The notes beneath the pieces were generated by a model that saw nothing but the letters and a program-made list of their open reading frames with translations, searched no databases and was not told the origin of the DNA. A DNA stretch of 64,000 nucleotides from Prevotella intermedia ATCC 25611 = DSM 20706 (lineage in GTDB: Bacteria > Bacteroidota > Bacteroidia > Bacteroidales > Bacteroidaceae). Both the position numbers and the translations under genes were made by a program. Positions 35,728 to 45,545 of the stretch are shown here, piece after piece (positions within the stretch are counted from its first letter, which is position 1; the number at the start of each line of letters is the position of its first letter). Where the stretch lies: contig NZ_CP019300.1 in assembly GCF_001953955.1 (NCBI RefSeq), positions 1,426,001 through 1,490,000 on the forward strand, given 5' to 3'.

Positions 35728-38082
35728 ATGAACAAGATTATCAGCAAAGAGCAATTCTCCGAAAAGGTTTTTTGCATCGTTGTAGAAGCACCGCTCATAG
35801 CACGCAGCTGCAGGGCAGGTAACTTTATAATAGTGCGCGTAGACAAGAACAGCGAACGCGTGCCTTATACTATTGCTAAGGCTGACCCTGAAAAAGGCAC
35901 TCTCACCATGGTAATACAAGAGGTGGGACTCTCTTCTACCAAATTGTGCCAGCTCGAACCAGGCGATGAAGTACTCGACATTGTTGGTCCATTGGGACAG
36001 GCATCGCACATAGAGAACTATGGTACGGTGGTTTGCGCTGGTGGCGGTATCGGTATCGCAGCCATTCTCCCTATTCTGACAGCATTCAAGAAAGCTGGCA
36101 ACCGTGTCATCTCTGTATTGGCAGGTCGCACAAAAGAATTGGTGATTATGGTAGATGATGTAGCCAAATACTCTGACGAGGTTATTATTATGACCGACGA
36201 CGGAAGTATGGGTAAAAAAGGTGTAATAACCGTTGGCGTTGAAGAAGTACTTCAACGTGAAAAGGTAGATAAAGTGCTGGCTATCGGCCCTCCTATAATG
36301 ATGAAGTTCACATCTTTGCTGGCTAAGAAATATGGCATACCAAACGACGTTTCACTGAATACGATTATGGTGGACGGAACAGGTATGTGTGGTGCATGCC
36401 GTCTTACCATCGGTGGAAAGACGAAGTTCGTCTGCATTGATGGCCCTGAATTTAATGGCGACCTTGTTGATTGGGACGAAATGTTCAAGCGTATGGGCAC
36501 CTTTAAAGGTGTAGAGCGCGAAGAAATGGAAAGGAAACAAGACCAGATAGGACATCACCATATAGAAGTAGAAACTGCTGAAAGTACGGTAAAGACAGAA
36601 TTAACTCCTGCGGAAGAAACCAAACAGGCATTCTCTGAACTTGTCGACCGCAACGCTGAATGGCGTACGGAATTGCGCAAGAGTATGAAGCCGAAAGAGC
36701 GTACAGCTATTGAAAGAGTGCAAATGCCAGAACTCGATCCTGTTTACCGTGCAACTACACGTTTGGAAGAGGTGAACAAAGGTCTTACAAAAGAAATGGC
36801 AATGCGCGAAGCACAACGCTGTCTTGACTGTGCAAAGCCTACTTGCGTGGAAGGTTGCCCTGTAAACATCAACATTCCAAGTTTCATTAAGAATATTGAA
36901 CGCGGACAATTCCTTAACGCTGCACGTGTATTGAAAGATACTTCTGCTCTACCAGCAGTTTGTGGTCGTGTTTGCCCACAAGAGAAACAGTGCGAAAGTC
37001 GCTGTATTCACTTAAAGATGAACGAGCCAGCTGTTGCTATCGGCTATCTTGAAAGATTTGCCGCCGACTACGAACGAGAAAGTGGCAACATTACATTACC
37101 AGAACTTGCTCCTTCTAACGGTATTAAAGTTGCTGTTATTGGTTCAGGCCCTGCAGGACTTAGCTTTGCTGGCGACATGGTTAAGCGCGGATTTGAGGTT
37201 TATGTCTTCGAAGCATTGCACGAGATTGGCGGTGTGCTTAAATACGGTATTCCAGAATTCCGTTTACCAAACAAAATCGTTGAGGTTGAAGTAGAGAGCT
37301 TAAGAAAGCAAGGAGTTCATTTCCAAACCGATACAATTGTTGGTAAAACAATTAGTGTGGAGGAATTGAAGCAAAACGATTTCAAGGGAATCTTTGTTGG
37401 TTCTGGTGCTGGTTTGCCTAATTTTATGGGTATTCCAGGCGAAAACAGCATCAATATTCTTTCAAGTAACGAGTATCTTACCCGTGTAAACTTGATGGAC
37501 GCAGCGAACCCAGAGACCGATACACCAATCATTATTGGAAAGAAGGTTGTTGTTGTTGGTGGTGGTAACACTGCTATGGACTCGTGTCGTACAGCAAAGC
37601 GTCTCGGTGCTGAGGTTACACTCGTCTATCGCCGCTCATTGGAAGAAATGCCAGCGCGTGTAGAAGAAGTAAAACACGCACAGGAAGAAGACATCAACTT
37701 CCTTACGTTACACAATCCGAAAGAATATCTTGCTGACGAAAACGGACGTGTTTGTGGGGCTGTTCTCGATGTTATGGAACTGGGAGAGCCTGATGAAAGT
37801 GGACGTCGCAGACCACAGACTACTGGCAAGACCATCACTATCGAATGCGACCAAGTAGTTGTTGCAGTAGGCGTTTCGCCTAATCCGCTTGTACCAAACT
37901 CTATTGAAGGATTGGAATTAGGACGAAAGAATACAATCGCGGTAAACGATGGTATGCAAAGCTCTATTCCAGAAATCTATGCAGGTGGCGACATTGTACG
38001 TGGTGGAGCCACAGTAATCCTCGCTATGGGAGACGGAAGAAAAGCTGCCCTCAATATGGCAAACGCTTTATTAGAGAAATAA
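35728..38082 (+). CDS. nfnAB: Fused NfnA-NfnB: electron-bifurcating ferredoxin:NADP oxidoreductase (or glutamate synthase small-chain-like)
   Basis: This 784-residue protein joins two enzymes. Residues 1-285 are an NfnA/PyrK-like FAD/NAD module with a [2Fe-2S] site at C221, C224 and C236. Residues from about 320 are NfnB/GltD-like: cysteines C365, C368, C373 and C377, a further CGRVCPQEKQCESRC set, an FAD loop VIGSGPAGLS and an NADPH loop VVGGGNTAMD. In Nfn the two chains couple NADH, ferredoxin and NADPH by flavin bifurcation. The fused form is common in Bacteroidetes. It could be misread as gltD, but no large glutamate synthase subunit is adjacent. Confidence 0.88.
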   Translation: MNKIISKEQFSEKVFCIVVEAPLIARSCRAGNFIIVRVDKNSERVPYTIAKADPEKGTLTMVIQEVGLSSTKLCQLEPGDEVLDIVGPLGQASHIENYGTVVCAGGGIGIAAILPILTAFKKAGNRVISVLAGRTKELVIMVDDVAKYSDEVIIMTDDGSMGKKGVITVGVEEVLQREKVDKVLAIGPPIMMKFTSLLAKKYGIPNDVSLNTIMVDGTGMCGACRLTIGGKTKFVCIDGPEFNGDLVDWDEMFKRMGTFKGVEREEMERKQDQIGHHHIEVETAESTVKTELTPAEETKQAFSELVDRNAEWRTELRKSMKPKERTAIERVQMPELDPVYRATTRLEEVNKGLTKEMAMREAQRCLDCAKPTCVEGCPVNINIPSFIKNIERGQFLNAARVLKDTSALPAVCGRVCPQEKQCESRCIHLKMNEPAVAIGYLERFAADYERESGNITLPELAPSNGIKVAVIGSGPAGLSFAGDMVKRGFEVYVFEALHEIGGVLKYGIPEFRLPNKIVEVEVESLRKQGVHFQTDTIVGKTISVEELKQNDFKGIFVGSGAGLPNFMGIPGENSINILSSNEYLTRVNLMDAANPETDTPIIIGKKVVVVGGGNTAMDSCRTAKRLGAEVTLVYRRSLEEMPARVEEVKHAQEEDINFLTLHNPKEYLADENGRVCGAVLDVMELGEPDESGRRRPQTTGKTITIECDQVVVAVGVSPNPLVPNSIEGLELGRKNTIAVNDGMQSSIPEIYAGGDIVRGGATVILAMGDGRKAALNMANALLEK

Positions 38083-38102
38083 AAAACATAGATAATATAA
38101 TC

Positions 38103-38149
38103 AAAAGGAGTTAAAGAGAACCTATTAAAGTTTCTCTTTAACTCCTTTT
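38103..38149 (+). terminator. Terminator after nfnAB
   Basis: AAAAGGAGTTAAAGAGAA (38103-38120) pairs with 38132-38149. Followed by CTATTC, it is more a symmetrical hairpin than a strong U-tract terminator. Confidence 0.65.
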
Positions 38150-38284
38150 CTATTCTAACCAACGTATTTCTACTGCTTCAGGTACGAATCTAAGCCCTGA
38201 TGCAAAGAAATAAAAAACAAGCAAATAAGTAAGTAATAAAAATAAAAAGTCAGGCATTTCTTCTTTTTTCTTTATAAAAAGGTG

Positions 38285-38292
38285 TATCTTTG
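38285..38292 (+). promoter_or_regulatory. -7 box of nucleoside phosphorylase gene
   Basis: TATCTTTG, 37 nt before the ATG; no clear -33 partner. Confidence 0.45.
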
Positions 38293-38329
38293 TAGAATAC
38301 AAAAAACAATTTACTAAATCTTATAAATT

Positions 38330-39202
38330 ATGGAAGAGAATTATTTTGCTCCATCAGAGTTAATCATTAACGAAGACGGAGGTATTTTCCACCTTCATTT
38401 AAAACCACAACAACTGGCAGATAAGGTTATTCTGGTTGGCGATCCAGGGCGTGTTGCTTTAGTTGCTTCACATTTTGACGGAGTGGAATGTGAAGTTAAT
38501 AATAGAGAATTTAGAACCATAACAGGTAAATTTAAAAACAAACGAATAACTGTATTGAGTACAGGTATCGGTTGTGATAACATTGATATTGTTCTCAACG
38601 AACTTGACGCATTGGCTAATATTGACTTTGAAACAAGAAAAGAAAAGACTAACTTCCGACAACTCACCTTGGTACGCATTGGTACTTGTGGAGGTCTTCA
38701 GCACAATACTCCTATCGGAACATTCATTGCATCAGAGAAAAGCATCGGTTTCGATGGCTTGCTCAACTACTATGCAAATCGTGAGAAGTTAGATATCGAG
38801 TTTGAAGAAGAATTCAAGAAGCAAGTAAAATGGCTGCCACAATTGGGCAATCCATACGTAGCAAATGCAGACAAAGAATTGTTAGAACAAATTGCACAAG
38901 ACGATATGGTACACGGTGTAACTATCGCTTGCGGTGGTTTCTTCGGCCCCCAAGGTCGCCGTCTGCGTGTTCCATTGGCAGACCCACAGCTTAATGAGAA
39001 AATCGTTGAGTTTGAATACAAAGGCCATAAGGTTACAAACTTTGAGATGGAAAGCAGCGCATTGGCAGGTTTGGCACAACACATGGGACATAAAGCCCTA
39101 ACTTGTTGTATGGTAATAGCTAACCGTCGCCAAAAAGAAGCTAATGTTGGCTATAAGAATACTATTGACGGATTGATTAAGAAGGTACTTGAAAGAATCT
39201 AA
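38330..39202 (+). CDS. Nucleoside phosphorylase (uridine phosphorylase-like)
   Basis: The 290-residue PNP_UDP_1 enzyme has the phosphate loop VGDPGRV, TGIGCDNIDIV, RIGTCGGLQ and the purine/pyrimidine signature NFEMESSALAGLAQHMGH. It cleaves nucleosides with phosphate to free base and ribose-1-phosphate. The GTCGGL and EMESS pattern suits uridine phosphorylase, but base preference is not certain. It is monocistronic. Confidence 0.85.
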   Translation: MEENYFAPSELIINEDGGIFHLHLKPQQLADKVILVGDPGRVALVASHFDGVECEVNNREFRTITGKFKNKRITVLSTGIGCDNIDIVLNELDALANIDFETRKEKTNFRQLTLVRIGTCGGLQHNTPIGTFIASEKSIGFDGLLNYYANREKLDIEFEEEFKKQVKWLPQLGNPYVANADKELLEQIAQDDMVHGVTIACGGFFGPQGRRLRVPLADPQLNEKIVEFEYKGHKVTNFEMESSALAGLAQHMGHKALTCCMVIANRRQKEANVGYKNTIDGLIKKVLERI

Positions 39203-39346
39203 TTTACAGTACCTCTACAAATAAAAACAAGAGAATTAAGGAGTTTTAGCATGCTGCATCAATTGAGACACAACTTGTTTCATTGCACAAGCAACAATGG
39301 CTTAACTCCTTAATTTCATTATATAACGCTTTAACTTCCCTCTATA

Positions 39347-40750
39347 ATGCAAGCATACAACAACCTTCTCAACTCTTCTGAAACTATCTGTGCATTGGCA
39401 ACACAGCCAGGTGGCGCAATAGGTGTAATCAGAGTTTCAGGCAGTAAAGCAATTGAAATCGTGGACTCCATCTTCTCACGACCGATTCTAAACGCCCCTG
39501 CCAACACCTTGCATTATGGAGAAATACTCGATAAAGACCATCAAACCATTGACGAAGTGGTGGTTTCAATCTGGCGTGCACCTCATTCCTACACTGGCGA
39601 AGACTCGGTAGAGATATCGTGCCACGGTTCAGCATACATCTTAGAGCAGGTCTTACACCGCCTAATCGAAAGTAACTGCCGCCAAGCCAAGCCTGGTGAA
39701 TACACTCAACGTGCCTATCTGAACGGCAAAATGGACTTATCGCAGACCGAAGCCGTCGCCGACCTCATTGCCTCTACCAACAAGGCATCTTACAAACTGG
39801 CTCTTTCACAGCTCAAAGGGCACTTCTCATCAGAACTTTCCACACTGCGCAACCAGCTTCTCAAGATTAATTCGCTTCTCGAACTCGAACTCGACTTCTC
39901 CGACCACGAAGAATTAGAGTTTGCCGACCGCACCGAACTAATTGCCCTCTCCGAAGAAATTGACCGTAAAGTAACCACTCTCGCACGTTCGTTCAAGACT
40001 GGACAAGCCCTCAAAAACGGTATTCCTGTAGCCATTATAGGCAAAACAAACGTGGGAAAATCTACTCTTCTTAACCGTCTCCTCCGTGATAATCGCGCCA
40101 TTGTAAGCAATATTCACGGAACTACCCGCGATATTATAGAAGACACCATCAGTATTAACGGTGTAGATTTCCACTTTATCGATACTGCAGGCATACGCAA
40201 AACTACCGACTATGTTGAGCAATTAGGCATTGAACGCACCCTCGCCACTCTCGAAAAAGCCCAAATCGTGCTATGGGTTGTAGACAATGAACCCACCGAA
40301 AGCGAGAAAAAAGAAATCCTCGCTCAGTGTACCGATAAGCACTTAATTCTCGTACACAACAAAGTAGACGACCTTACTGAGCCTACAAATCAACAGAACC
40401 ACGCTGCAACCTCGCACGATTCAACTTATACTTATCACGAAATTGCCATATCAGGCAAATACAACTTGGGTATCAACCAACTTGAAGCCCTAATATATAA
40501 GGTAGCCGACTTGCCCGAAATAACAGAAAACACCACTATCATTACCAATGCACGACACTACGACGCCCTCACTCGTGCCCACGCTTCCCTTCTCCGAGTG
40601 CAAGAAGCAATGGCAATGAGTCTCAGCGGCGACCTTATTTCCGAAGATTTAAAAGACACTATCTCCATACTCGCCGAAATTACAGGCGACCAAATTACTC
40701 CACAGGAAACGCTGCATAACATATTTAAACATTTTTGCATCGGAAAATAA
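39347..40750 (+). CDS. mnmE: tRNA modification GTPase MnmE
   Basis: The 467-residue protein has an N-terminal folate-binding domain (1-120), a helical domain split around the G domain, and the C-terminal farnesyl-like catalytic CIGK. The P-loop reads GKTNVGKST at 232-240, where most homologues have GRPNVGKST. TTRDIIED, DTAGIR and NKVD follow. With MnmG it makes the cmnm5 modification of wobble uridines. Confidence 0.95.
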   Translation: MQAYNNLLNSSETICALATQPGGAIGVIRVSGSKAIEIVDSIFSRPILNAPANTLHYGEILDKDHQTIDEVVVSIWRAPHSYTGEDSVEISCHGSAYILEQVLHRLIESNCRQAKPGEYTQRAYLNGKMDLSQTEAVADLIASTNKASYKLALSQLKGHFSSELSTLRNQLLKINSLLELELDFSDHEELEFADRTELIALSEEIDRKVTTLARSFKTGQALKNGIPVAIIGKTNVGKSTLLNRLLRDNRAIVSNIHGTTRDIIEDTISINGVDFHFIDTAGIRKTTDYVEQLGIERTLATLEKAQIVLWVVDNEPTESEKKEILAQCTDKHLILVHNKVDDLTEPTNQQNHAATSHDSTYTYHEIAISGKYNLGINQLEALIYKVADLPEITENTTIITNARHYDALTRAHASLLRVQEAMAMSLSGDLISEDLKDTISILAEITGDQITPQETLHNIFKHFCIGK

Positions 40751-40779
40751 CTTTATAAAATAACTATTATAACAATAGG

Positions 40780-40825
40780 CGTAATGGACATTTAATAGGC
40801 TGAAACCCCTCAAATGTCCATTACG
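40780..40825. terminator. Bidirectional hairpin between mnmE and nitroreductase
   Basis: CGTAATGGACATTT (40780-40793) pairs perfectly with 40812-40825 between two convergent genes. There is no strong T run on either side. Confidence 0.65.
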
Positions 40826-40843
40826 TCTGTTGCCTTTAATTAT

Positions 40844-41503
40844 TTATTTCCATTGAAAATGTTCTTTTCCGGCACCCACCTCGAAGTGATATTTTACAAT
40901 ACCGAGGTCAGTACCGCTCCATTTGCCATTATCGCAGCTAATGTTCACCTCATTGCTTTTGCCTGAAATCATGAATTTCTGTTTGTTCATTGCTGTAGGT
41001 GCAAGCAATGCTACTTCTACACCTTGTTTAAACCATTCTGGCATTGTTCCGTCATATTGGCAGACATCTTCGAAAGCTTTTGATTTATGAGCTACCCCTT
41101 GTAACAGACCATAACCAAGAGCGATAATACCATTTATCACAGAACCCTCAACGTCTTTGCCAACACTATTCTTGCTATAAGTACCGCCAACCCACCAAGA
41201 GTTCAGCCCAAGTGTCTGAGCATACAATGCAATATCAATACCGCAATAGCCCAATGTTTCTTCAATGTCTGTTCTCTCAGGTCCTGAAAGTACGAGATAA
41301 TTCTTGAGACCTTTTGCCATAAAGAACTTCATCACTCCCCAGACAGGTACACTTTCGTTAGTTACAAGTTTGATGTTTACCTTATGTTCTTTGTTCACTT
41401 GCTCAATTCTTGCTTTCAATGCCTTTACAACAACTTCATCAAGTGGTTTGTCCTGAAATTTACGCACGGTATGGCGTGCATATATTGCTTCTTTAATATC
41501 CAT
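40844..41503 (-). CDS. Nitroreductase family protein
   Basis: The 219-residue flavoprotein has the N-terminal FMN-binding IYARHTVRKFQDKPL, GYCGIDIALYAQTLGLNSWWVGG and ALLAPTAMNKQKF. The fold reduces nitro compounds, quinones or enones with NAD(P)H. It converges on mnmE. The physiological substrate is unknown. Confidence 0.88.
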   Translation of the reverse strand: MDIKEAIYARHTVRKFQDKPLDEVVVKALKARIEQVNKEHKVNIKLVTNESVPVWGVMKFFMAKGLKNYLVLSGPERTDIEETLGYCGIDIALYAQTLGLNSWWVGGTYSKNSVGKDVEGSVINGIIALGYGLLQGVAHKSKAFEDVCQYDGTMPEWFKQGVEVALLAPTAMNKQKFMISGKSNEVNISCDNGKWSGTDLGIVKYHFEVGAGKEHFQWK

Positions 41504-41942
41504 ATTTCAATTATTTTTATCCCATTTCCAAAATCATCTTCGTCCCAAACTGGTACCATATCATAATGTATATATTTAACCATCACTAAAGTAATGTTTA
41601 TTGTTGGTTCTCTAACTTTATTGAAGACTACAAATGCAAACCTACTCTATTTTCTCGAAACGAACAATCTTTTTCAGGGAAATATGCGAAAAGCAAGAAC
41701 TATTTAACATCTTGACCCAAATTCCACCCAATAGTTATTTATACTAAATTTGTAATAGAAAGCGAATTTTAGAGAATAAAAAGAAAGCAGAAAGACTTTG
41801 TATCGATAAATTATCAGTGATTATCAGAAAATATCAATAACAGCGTAAGGTATTAAAAACAATACTTTACGCTGTTCTCTTTTCCATCAATGGCAATTGA
41901 TAGAAATACTTTCTATTCCACACTTTCGTCCTATCTATAAAT
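41504..41942. other. 439-nt gene-free region
   Basis: It is AT-rich and no ORF or RNA gene was recognised. It holds the hairpin at 41839-41876. TAAATTTG at about 41745 is a weak plus-strand -7 box, so a short RNA ending at the hairpin cannot be excluded. Confidence 0.4.
41839..41876. terminator. Bidirectional hairpin terminator
   Basis: AACAGCGTAAGGTATT pairs with AATACTTTACGCTGTT (one G-T). The same CTTTACGCT-TT-CTTTTC flank recurs at 57679-57700, so the two hairpins are related. Confidence 0.65.
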
Positions 41943-42575
41943 TTACCTACTTTTATCAACATACTCTAACTTATCTTGCTTCTTGATTATGGCTATACAG
42001 CAAGGCATTCTACCTTCTATTAATTCATAAGAAACATTTGTAAATCCAAGCTTTTCAAAAAATGTCTTGTAGGTTTTCTCGCTAAATCTTCCTACAAATA
42101 TTTTTGAAAACCGATTAACAAACCACACCAAAACCTGCGACAAGCCCCAAGTGTGGTTTACCAAATAAGTTGGAATAATCACTTCTCCACCCTTTTTACA
42201 TACCCTCAACAATTCTCTTAACGCAATTTCGGGGTGCTCCAATAAGTGAATGACATTAGCTGCAATTACCTTGTCGAAAGTTTCATCAGCATAATTCAAG
42301 TGCAAAATGTTTCCTTTCTCAACCTTTACATTATCTAATTTTGCACATCGTTTATGCGTCTGAACAAGCATACCATCGGAAAAATCTGTGGCTGTAAGAC
42401 TTCTACAGATAGCAGCAATATGAACACTTATCATACCAGTGCCACAAGCACACTCCAGCACTTCGTCATCAGAAGCTATTCTCTCAGCAACTTTCTTGCA
42501 CATCTCCCGATTAACTCTTCCATTATACAATTTCTCGAAGAATGTATAATATTTAGATACTAAATCCCAAAACAT
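41943..42575 (-). CDS. Class I SAM-dependent methyltransferase
   Basis: The 210-residue protein has motif I VLECACGTGMIS, then LTATDFSDGML and KGGEVIIPTYL, typical of Methyltransf_11/25 enzymes acting on small molecules. The N-terminal FWDLVSKYYTFFEKLYNG and a hydrophobic GLSQVLVWFVNRF segment suggest a lipophilic substrate, but this is not determinable. TAACTTTG at 42607-42600 is the likely -7 box. Confidence 0.8.
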   Translation of the reverse strand: MFWDLVSKYYTFFEKLYNGRVNREMCKKVAERIASDDEVLECACGTGMISVHIAAICRSLTATDFSDGMLVQTHKRCAKLDNVKVEKGNILHLNYADETFDKVIAANVIHLLEHPEIALRELLRVCKKGGEVIIPTYLVNHTWGLSQVLVWFVNRFSKIFVGRFSEKTYKTFFEKLGFTNVSYELIEGRMPCCIAIIKKQDKLEYVDKSR

Positions 42576-42913
42576 TGTTTCTGTTCTTTTGTTTTGCTAC
42601 AAAGTTAGGAAATAACTGTTGCAACCAAGTTGCAAAGTTCTCATTAACATCAAAATAGTCTTAGCATTTCTTTTCGTTAATTATATACAAACAGAAGCCT
42701 TGTTTGTTAAAAAATAAGCGTGAAACAATGGCAGGAAGGGCGATTTTACGAACAACAGAAATATTATTTGTAAATAAGCGCAACATTCGTGTGCAAGTAT
42801 AACTATCTTAAAAACAATTTCTTATATCTGATTATGGGATATTTGTGCAACAAAACACACCGTAAATACTCGCAAAACGAACAATTAAAGCAACATAAAG
42901 AACTGAAACAACG
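42576..42913. other. Gene-free region upstream of repeat copy 6
   Basis: It contains the methyltransferase promoter region (42600-42629) and otherwise AT-rich DNA with no convincing gene. Confidence 0.4.
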
Positions 42914-43002
42914 TTGCAAGAGCGGCTATTTTGCAATGCGAAAGCGGCTGTTTTACCCGGTTAAACCTACGTTTTCACTTAGCGAAAGCGTAGGTTTGAG
43001 AA
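42914..43002 (+). repeat. Divergent, end-less copy 6 of the modular palindromic repeat
   Basis: It contains the same hairpin words (GCGGCT-TTTTGC and ACCTACG / CGTAGGT). The order is rearranged and the conserved outer ends are absent. AAACCTACG (about 42963) can pair with CGTAGGTTT (about 42990). Confidence 0.6.
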
Positions 43003-43134
43003 AACGGGAACGATTTTATTGAAAAATAATGGCTTTTTTATTGTTTCACGATTCTATTTCAATGATTGTATTCAAGCTTTCGCATTAAATATTTGTACAT
43101 ACTTTTTAACTTTTTAATTAAATGCTACACGAGA

Positions 43135-43166
43135 TTTGCCTAGAATAAAAATAGTGGTTAACTTTG
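43135..43166 (+). promoter_or_regulatory. Promoter of VOC gene
   Basis: TTTG (43135-43138), exactly 20 nt, TAACTTTG (43159-43166): a full consensus match. Confidence 0.8.
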
Positions 43167-43187
43167 CAATGTTAGAACATAAAGAAT

Positions 43188-43571
43188 ATGAGAATAGAAC
43201 ACTTAGCTATTTGGGCAGACAACATAGAATTGCTCCGCAACTTTTATATGAAGTATTTCGATATGCAATCAAATGAGATGTACACCAATGAGAAAAAAGG
43301 ATTTCATTCTTATTTCCTTTCATGGAAAGGTGAGAATAGTCGTATAGAAATCATGAGTCAAGCTGGCAAAATAGAATCTTTGCCTAATAAAATGAAGGGG
43401 CTGGCTCACTTCGCTATCGCACTGGGTAGTGAGGAACGAGTTCTGCAACTCACTGAACAGCTTCGAGAAGATGGCTATAAAGTATTTTCAGAACCTCGCC
43501 ACACAGGTGATGGGTACTTTGAATCGGTTATTGGAGACCCTGAAGGCAACTATGTTGAACTAACTGTATAA
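43188..43571 (+). CDS. VOC family (glyoxalase/dioxygenase-like) protein
   Basis: The 127-residue protein has two beta-alpha-beta3 units: IEHLAIWADNIELLRNFYMKYF and LAHFAIALGS, closing with GDPEGNYVELTV. The histidines and the final Glu are placed as metal ligands of the vicinal oxygen chelate fold. It may be a lactoylglutathione lyase-like or fosfomycin-resistance-like enzyme, but nothing decides this. It lies 237 nt before hcp. Confidence 0.82.
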   Translation: MRIEHLAIWADNIELLRNFYMKYFDMQSNEMYTNEKKGFHSYFLSWKGENSRIEIMSQAGKIESLPNKMKGLAHFAIALGSEERVLQLTEQLREDGYKVFSEPRHTGDGYFESVIGDPEGNYVELTV

Positions 43572-43741
43572 AAAACAAGAGTATAAAAGATTTCTAAGGA
43601 TATTTATTTTTCAGCAAGCTTGGTGGCTTTTGGTCATACCACCTCTTTATCAGAAACCCTACTACGGACAGAGTAAGTAATGTAATTACCATATTATAAT
43701 TACAATACTACTTTTTTAACAATACTTTAACAGGGGTTAGC

Positions 43742-43783
43742 CACAAATGTTACCAGACCTTAATTCTTATATCGATACCTTTG
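43742..43783 (+). promoter_or_regulatory. hcp promoter with CACAAATGTTACC element
   Basis: TACCTTTG (43776-43783) is the -7 box. The -33 region has no TTTG but carries CACAAATGTTACC (43742-43754), 21 nt upstream. The same 13 bp with the same spacing occurs at 51490-51531. Confidence 0.65.
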
Positions 43784-43808
43784 CATCAGAAATTTAAATA
43801 AAAACATT

Positions 43809-45452
43809 ATGACAGAAAATAAGATGTTTTGTTTCCAGTGTCAGGAAACTGCAAAGGGAACAGGTTGCACCATTAAGGGTGTATGCGGTAAAGAGGCAGA
43901 AACCTCAAAGTGGCAAGATTTGTTGCTCAGCGTTGTACGTGGTGTGGGAACTATCCAACATACGCTGGGGGAAAATGCGTCGAAAGAAGTTGCCGACTTC
44001 CTCGTAGATGCATTGTTCTCAACGATTACTAATGCTAACTTTGACGACCAGAGTATATTAAATAAGGTGGACACGGGCATTGCTCTGAAAAAACAATTGC
44101 TCGAAACAGCTTTAAGCAAGAACATTACTTTCCCTAATTATCAAGAAGTTCACTGGGGTGGCGAGAAGTCTGACTATTCTGCGGAAGGTGAACGCGAAGG
44201 AGTGCTTCGCAACGAGAATGCCGATCTCCGTTCGCTGAAGGAGCTCACCGTTCTTGGTCTTAAGGGTATAGCCGCCTACTATGACCATGCGGCTCGTTTA
44301 GGCGAAACAAATGAAGAGATTATTGCTTTCATATGCAAGGCTCTTGCCGCAATTACTGCTCCAAATGCAGATATGGAAACGCTTCTTGGCATCGTACTCG
44401 AAACAGGTAAATATGGTGTAGATGTAATGGCATTGCTCGATAAAGCCAACACAGAGGCATACGGTAACCCTGAACTCACAAAGGTTAATATCGGTGTTGG
44501 CAAGAAGCCTGGCATTCTCATTTCAGGACACGACCTTAAGGATATTGAAGACCTTCTTATTCAGACAGAAGGCACAGGCATCGACGTTTATACCCACGGC
44601 GAGATGTTGCCAGCGCATTATTATCCACAACTAAAGAAATACAAGCACCTTGTGGGCAACTACGGCAATGCGTGGTGGAAGCAGAAGGAAGAGTTTGCAA
44701 GTTTCAATGGTCCTATCGTATTTACTACAAACTGTATCGTACCGCCTGCAAAGAATGCAAACTATGCCGACAGAGTTTTCACCACCAACTCTACTGGTTT
44801 CCCAGGTTGGAAGCACATCGCAACAGGCGAAGATGGTAAGAAAGATTTCTCTGAAGTTATCGCATTGGCTAAGACCTGCGAGGCTCCACAGGAAATAGAA
44901 ACTGGCGAGATTGTAGGCGGATTTGCACATGCTCAAGTATTTGCGCTTGCCGACCAAGTAGTAGAAGCTGTGAAGAGTGGGGCTATCCGCAAGTTTGTCG
45001 TGATGAGCGGTTGCGACGGTCGTATGAAGAGCCGCAACTATTACGAAGAGTTTGCCAAGGCTCTGCCAAAAGATGTTGTAATCCTCACCAGCGGCTGTGC
45101 GAAGTATAAATACAACAAGTTGAATCTTGGAGATATTAATGGTATTCCACGCGTTCTTGATGCTGGACAGTGCAACGACTCTTATTCTTGGGCAGTGGTG
45201 GCACTCAAACTGAAAGAGATTTTTGGTGCAAACGACATCAACGACCTGCCTATCTTTTTCAACATCGCATGGTACGAGCAGAAGGCCGTAATCGTTCTGC
45301 TTGCCCTTCTACACCTTGGCGTGAAGAATATACATATCGGTCCTACCCTTCCAGCTTTCGTTTCTGAAGGCGTACTACAAGTGTTGGTTGACAATTTCGG
45401 ACTTGCAGGCAACTCTACAGTGGAAGAAGACATTCAGAAATATATTCTCTGA
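43809..45452 (+). CDS. hcp: Hydroxylamine reductase / hybrid cluster protein
   Basis: The 547-residue protein has the N-terminal cluster cysteines C8-x2-C11-x8-C20-x5-C26 (strict-anaerobe type). The hybrid-cluster ligand segments include [43 protein letters not shown] and EEDIQKYIL. Hcp acts in nitric-oxide and hydroxylamine detoxification. A Crp/Fnr-type regulator gene follows 93 nt downstream, beyond a terminator. Confidence 0.96.
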   Translation: MTENKMFCFQCQETAKGTGCTIKGVCGKEAETSKWQDLLLSVVRGVGTIQHTLGENASKEVADFLVDALFSTITNANFDDQSILNKVDTGIALKKQLLETALSKNITFPNYQEVHWGGEKSDYSAEGEREGVLRNENADLRSLKELTVLGLKGIAAYYDHAARLGETNEEIIAFICKALAAITAPNADMETLLGIVLETGKYGVDVMALLDKANTEAYGNPELTKVNIGVGKKPGILISGHDLKDIEDLLIQTEGTGIDVYTHGEMLPAHYYPQLKKYKHLVGNYGNAWWKQKEEFASFNGPIVFTTNCIVPPAKNANYADRVFTTNSTGFPGWKHIATGEDGKKDFSEVIALAKTCEAPQEIETGEIVGGFAHAQVFALADQVVEAVKSGAIRKFVVMSGCDGRMKSRNYYEEFAKALPKDVVILTSGCAKYKYNKLNLGDINGIPRVLDAGQCNDSYSWAVVALKLKEIFGANDINDLPIFFNIAWYEQKAVIVLLALLHLGVKNIHIGPTLPAFVSEGVLQVLVDNFGLAGNSTVEEDIQKYIL

Positions 45453-45460
45453 CATACACG

Positions 45461-45494
45461 TCCCTCGATAAATAACTATCGGGGGATTTTCTTT
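45461..45494 (+). terminator. hcp terminator
   Basis: CCCTCGATA (45462-45470) pairs with TATCGGGGG (45477-45485), followed by ATTTTCTTTT. Confidence 0.78.
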
Positions 45495-45545
45495 TAACAT
45501 ACAATAAGAAAGAATAAAGTGCGTTATTTTTAAAAGCAAACAAAT

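Noticed and set aside
39234..39315. Inverted repeat AATTAAGGAGTT / AACTCCTTAATT after the nucleoside phosphorylase gene
   Set aside because: The 58-nt loop and absence of a T run make it a doubtful terminator; noted only as a possible long hairpin.
42789..43022. A 77-codon plus-strand frame before the VOC gene
   Set aside because: Its second half is made of the hairpin words of repeat copy 6; no protein-like features.
43728..43739. Small dyad TAAC-AGGG-GTTA upstream of hcp as a Crp/Fnr-type operator
   Set aside because: Four-base arms are expected by chance in AT-rich DNA, and no equivalent lies near the second promoter; the shared 13-bp element is stronger evidence.
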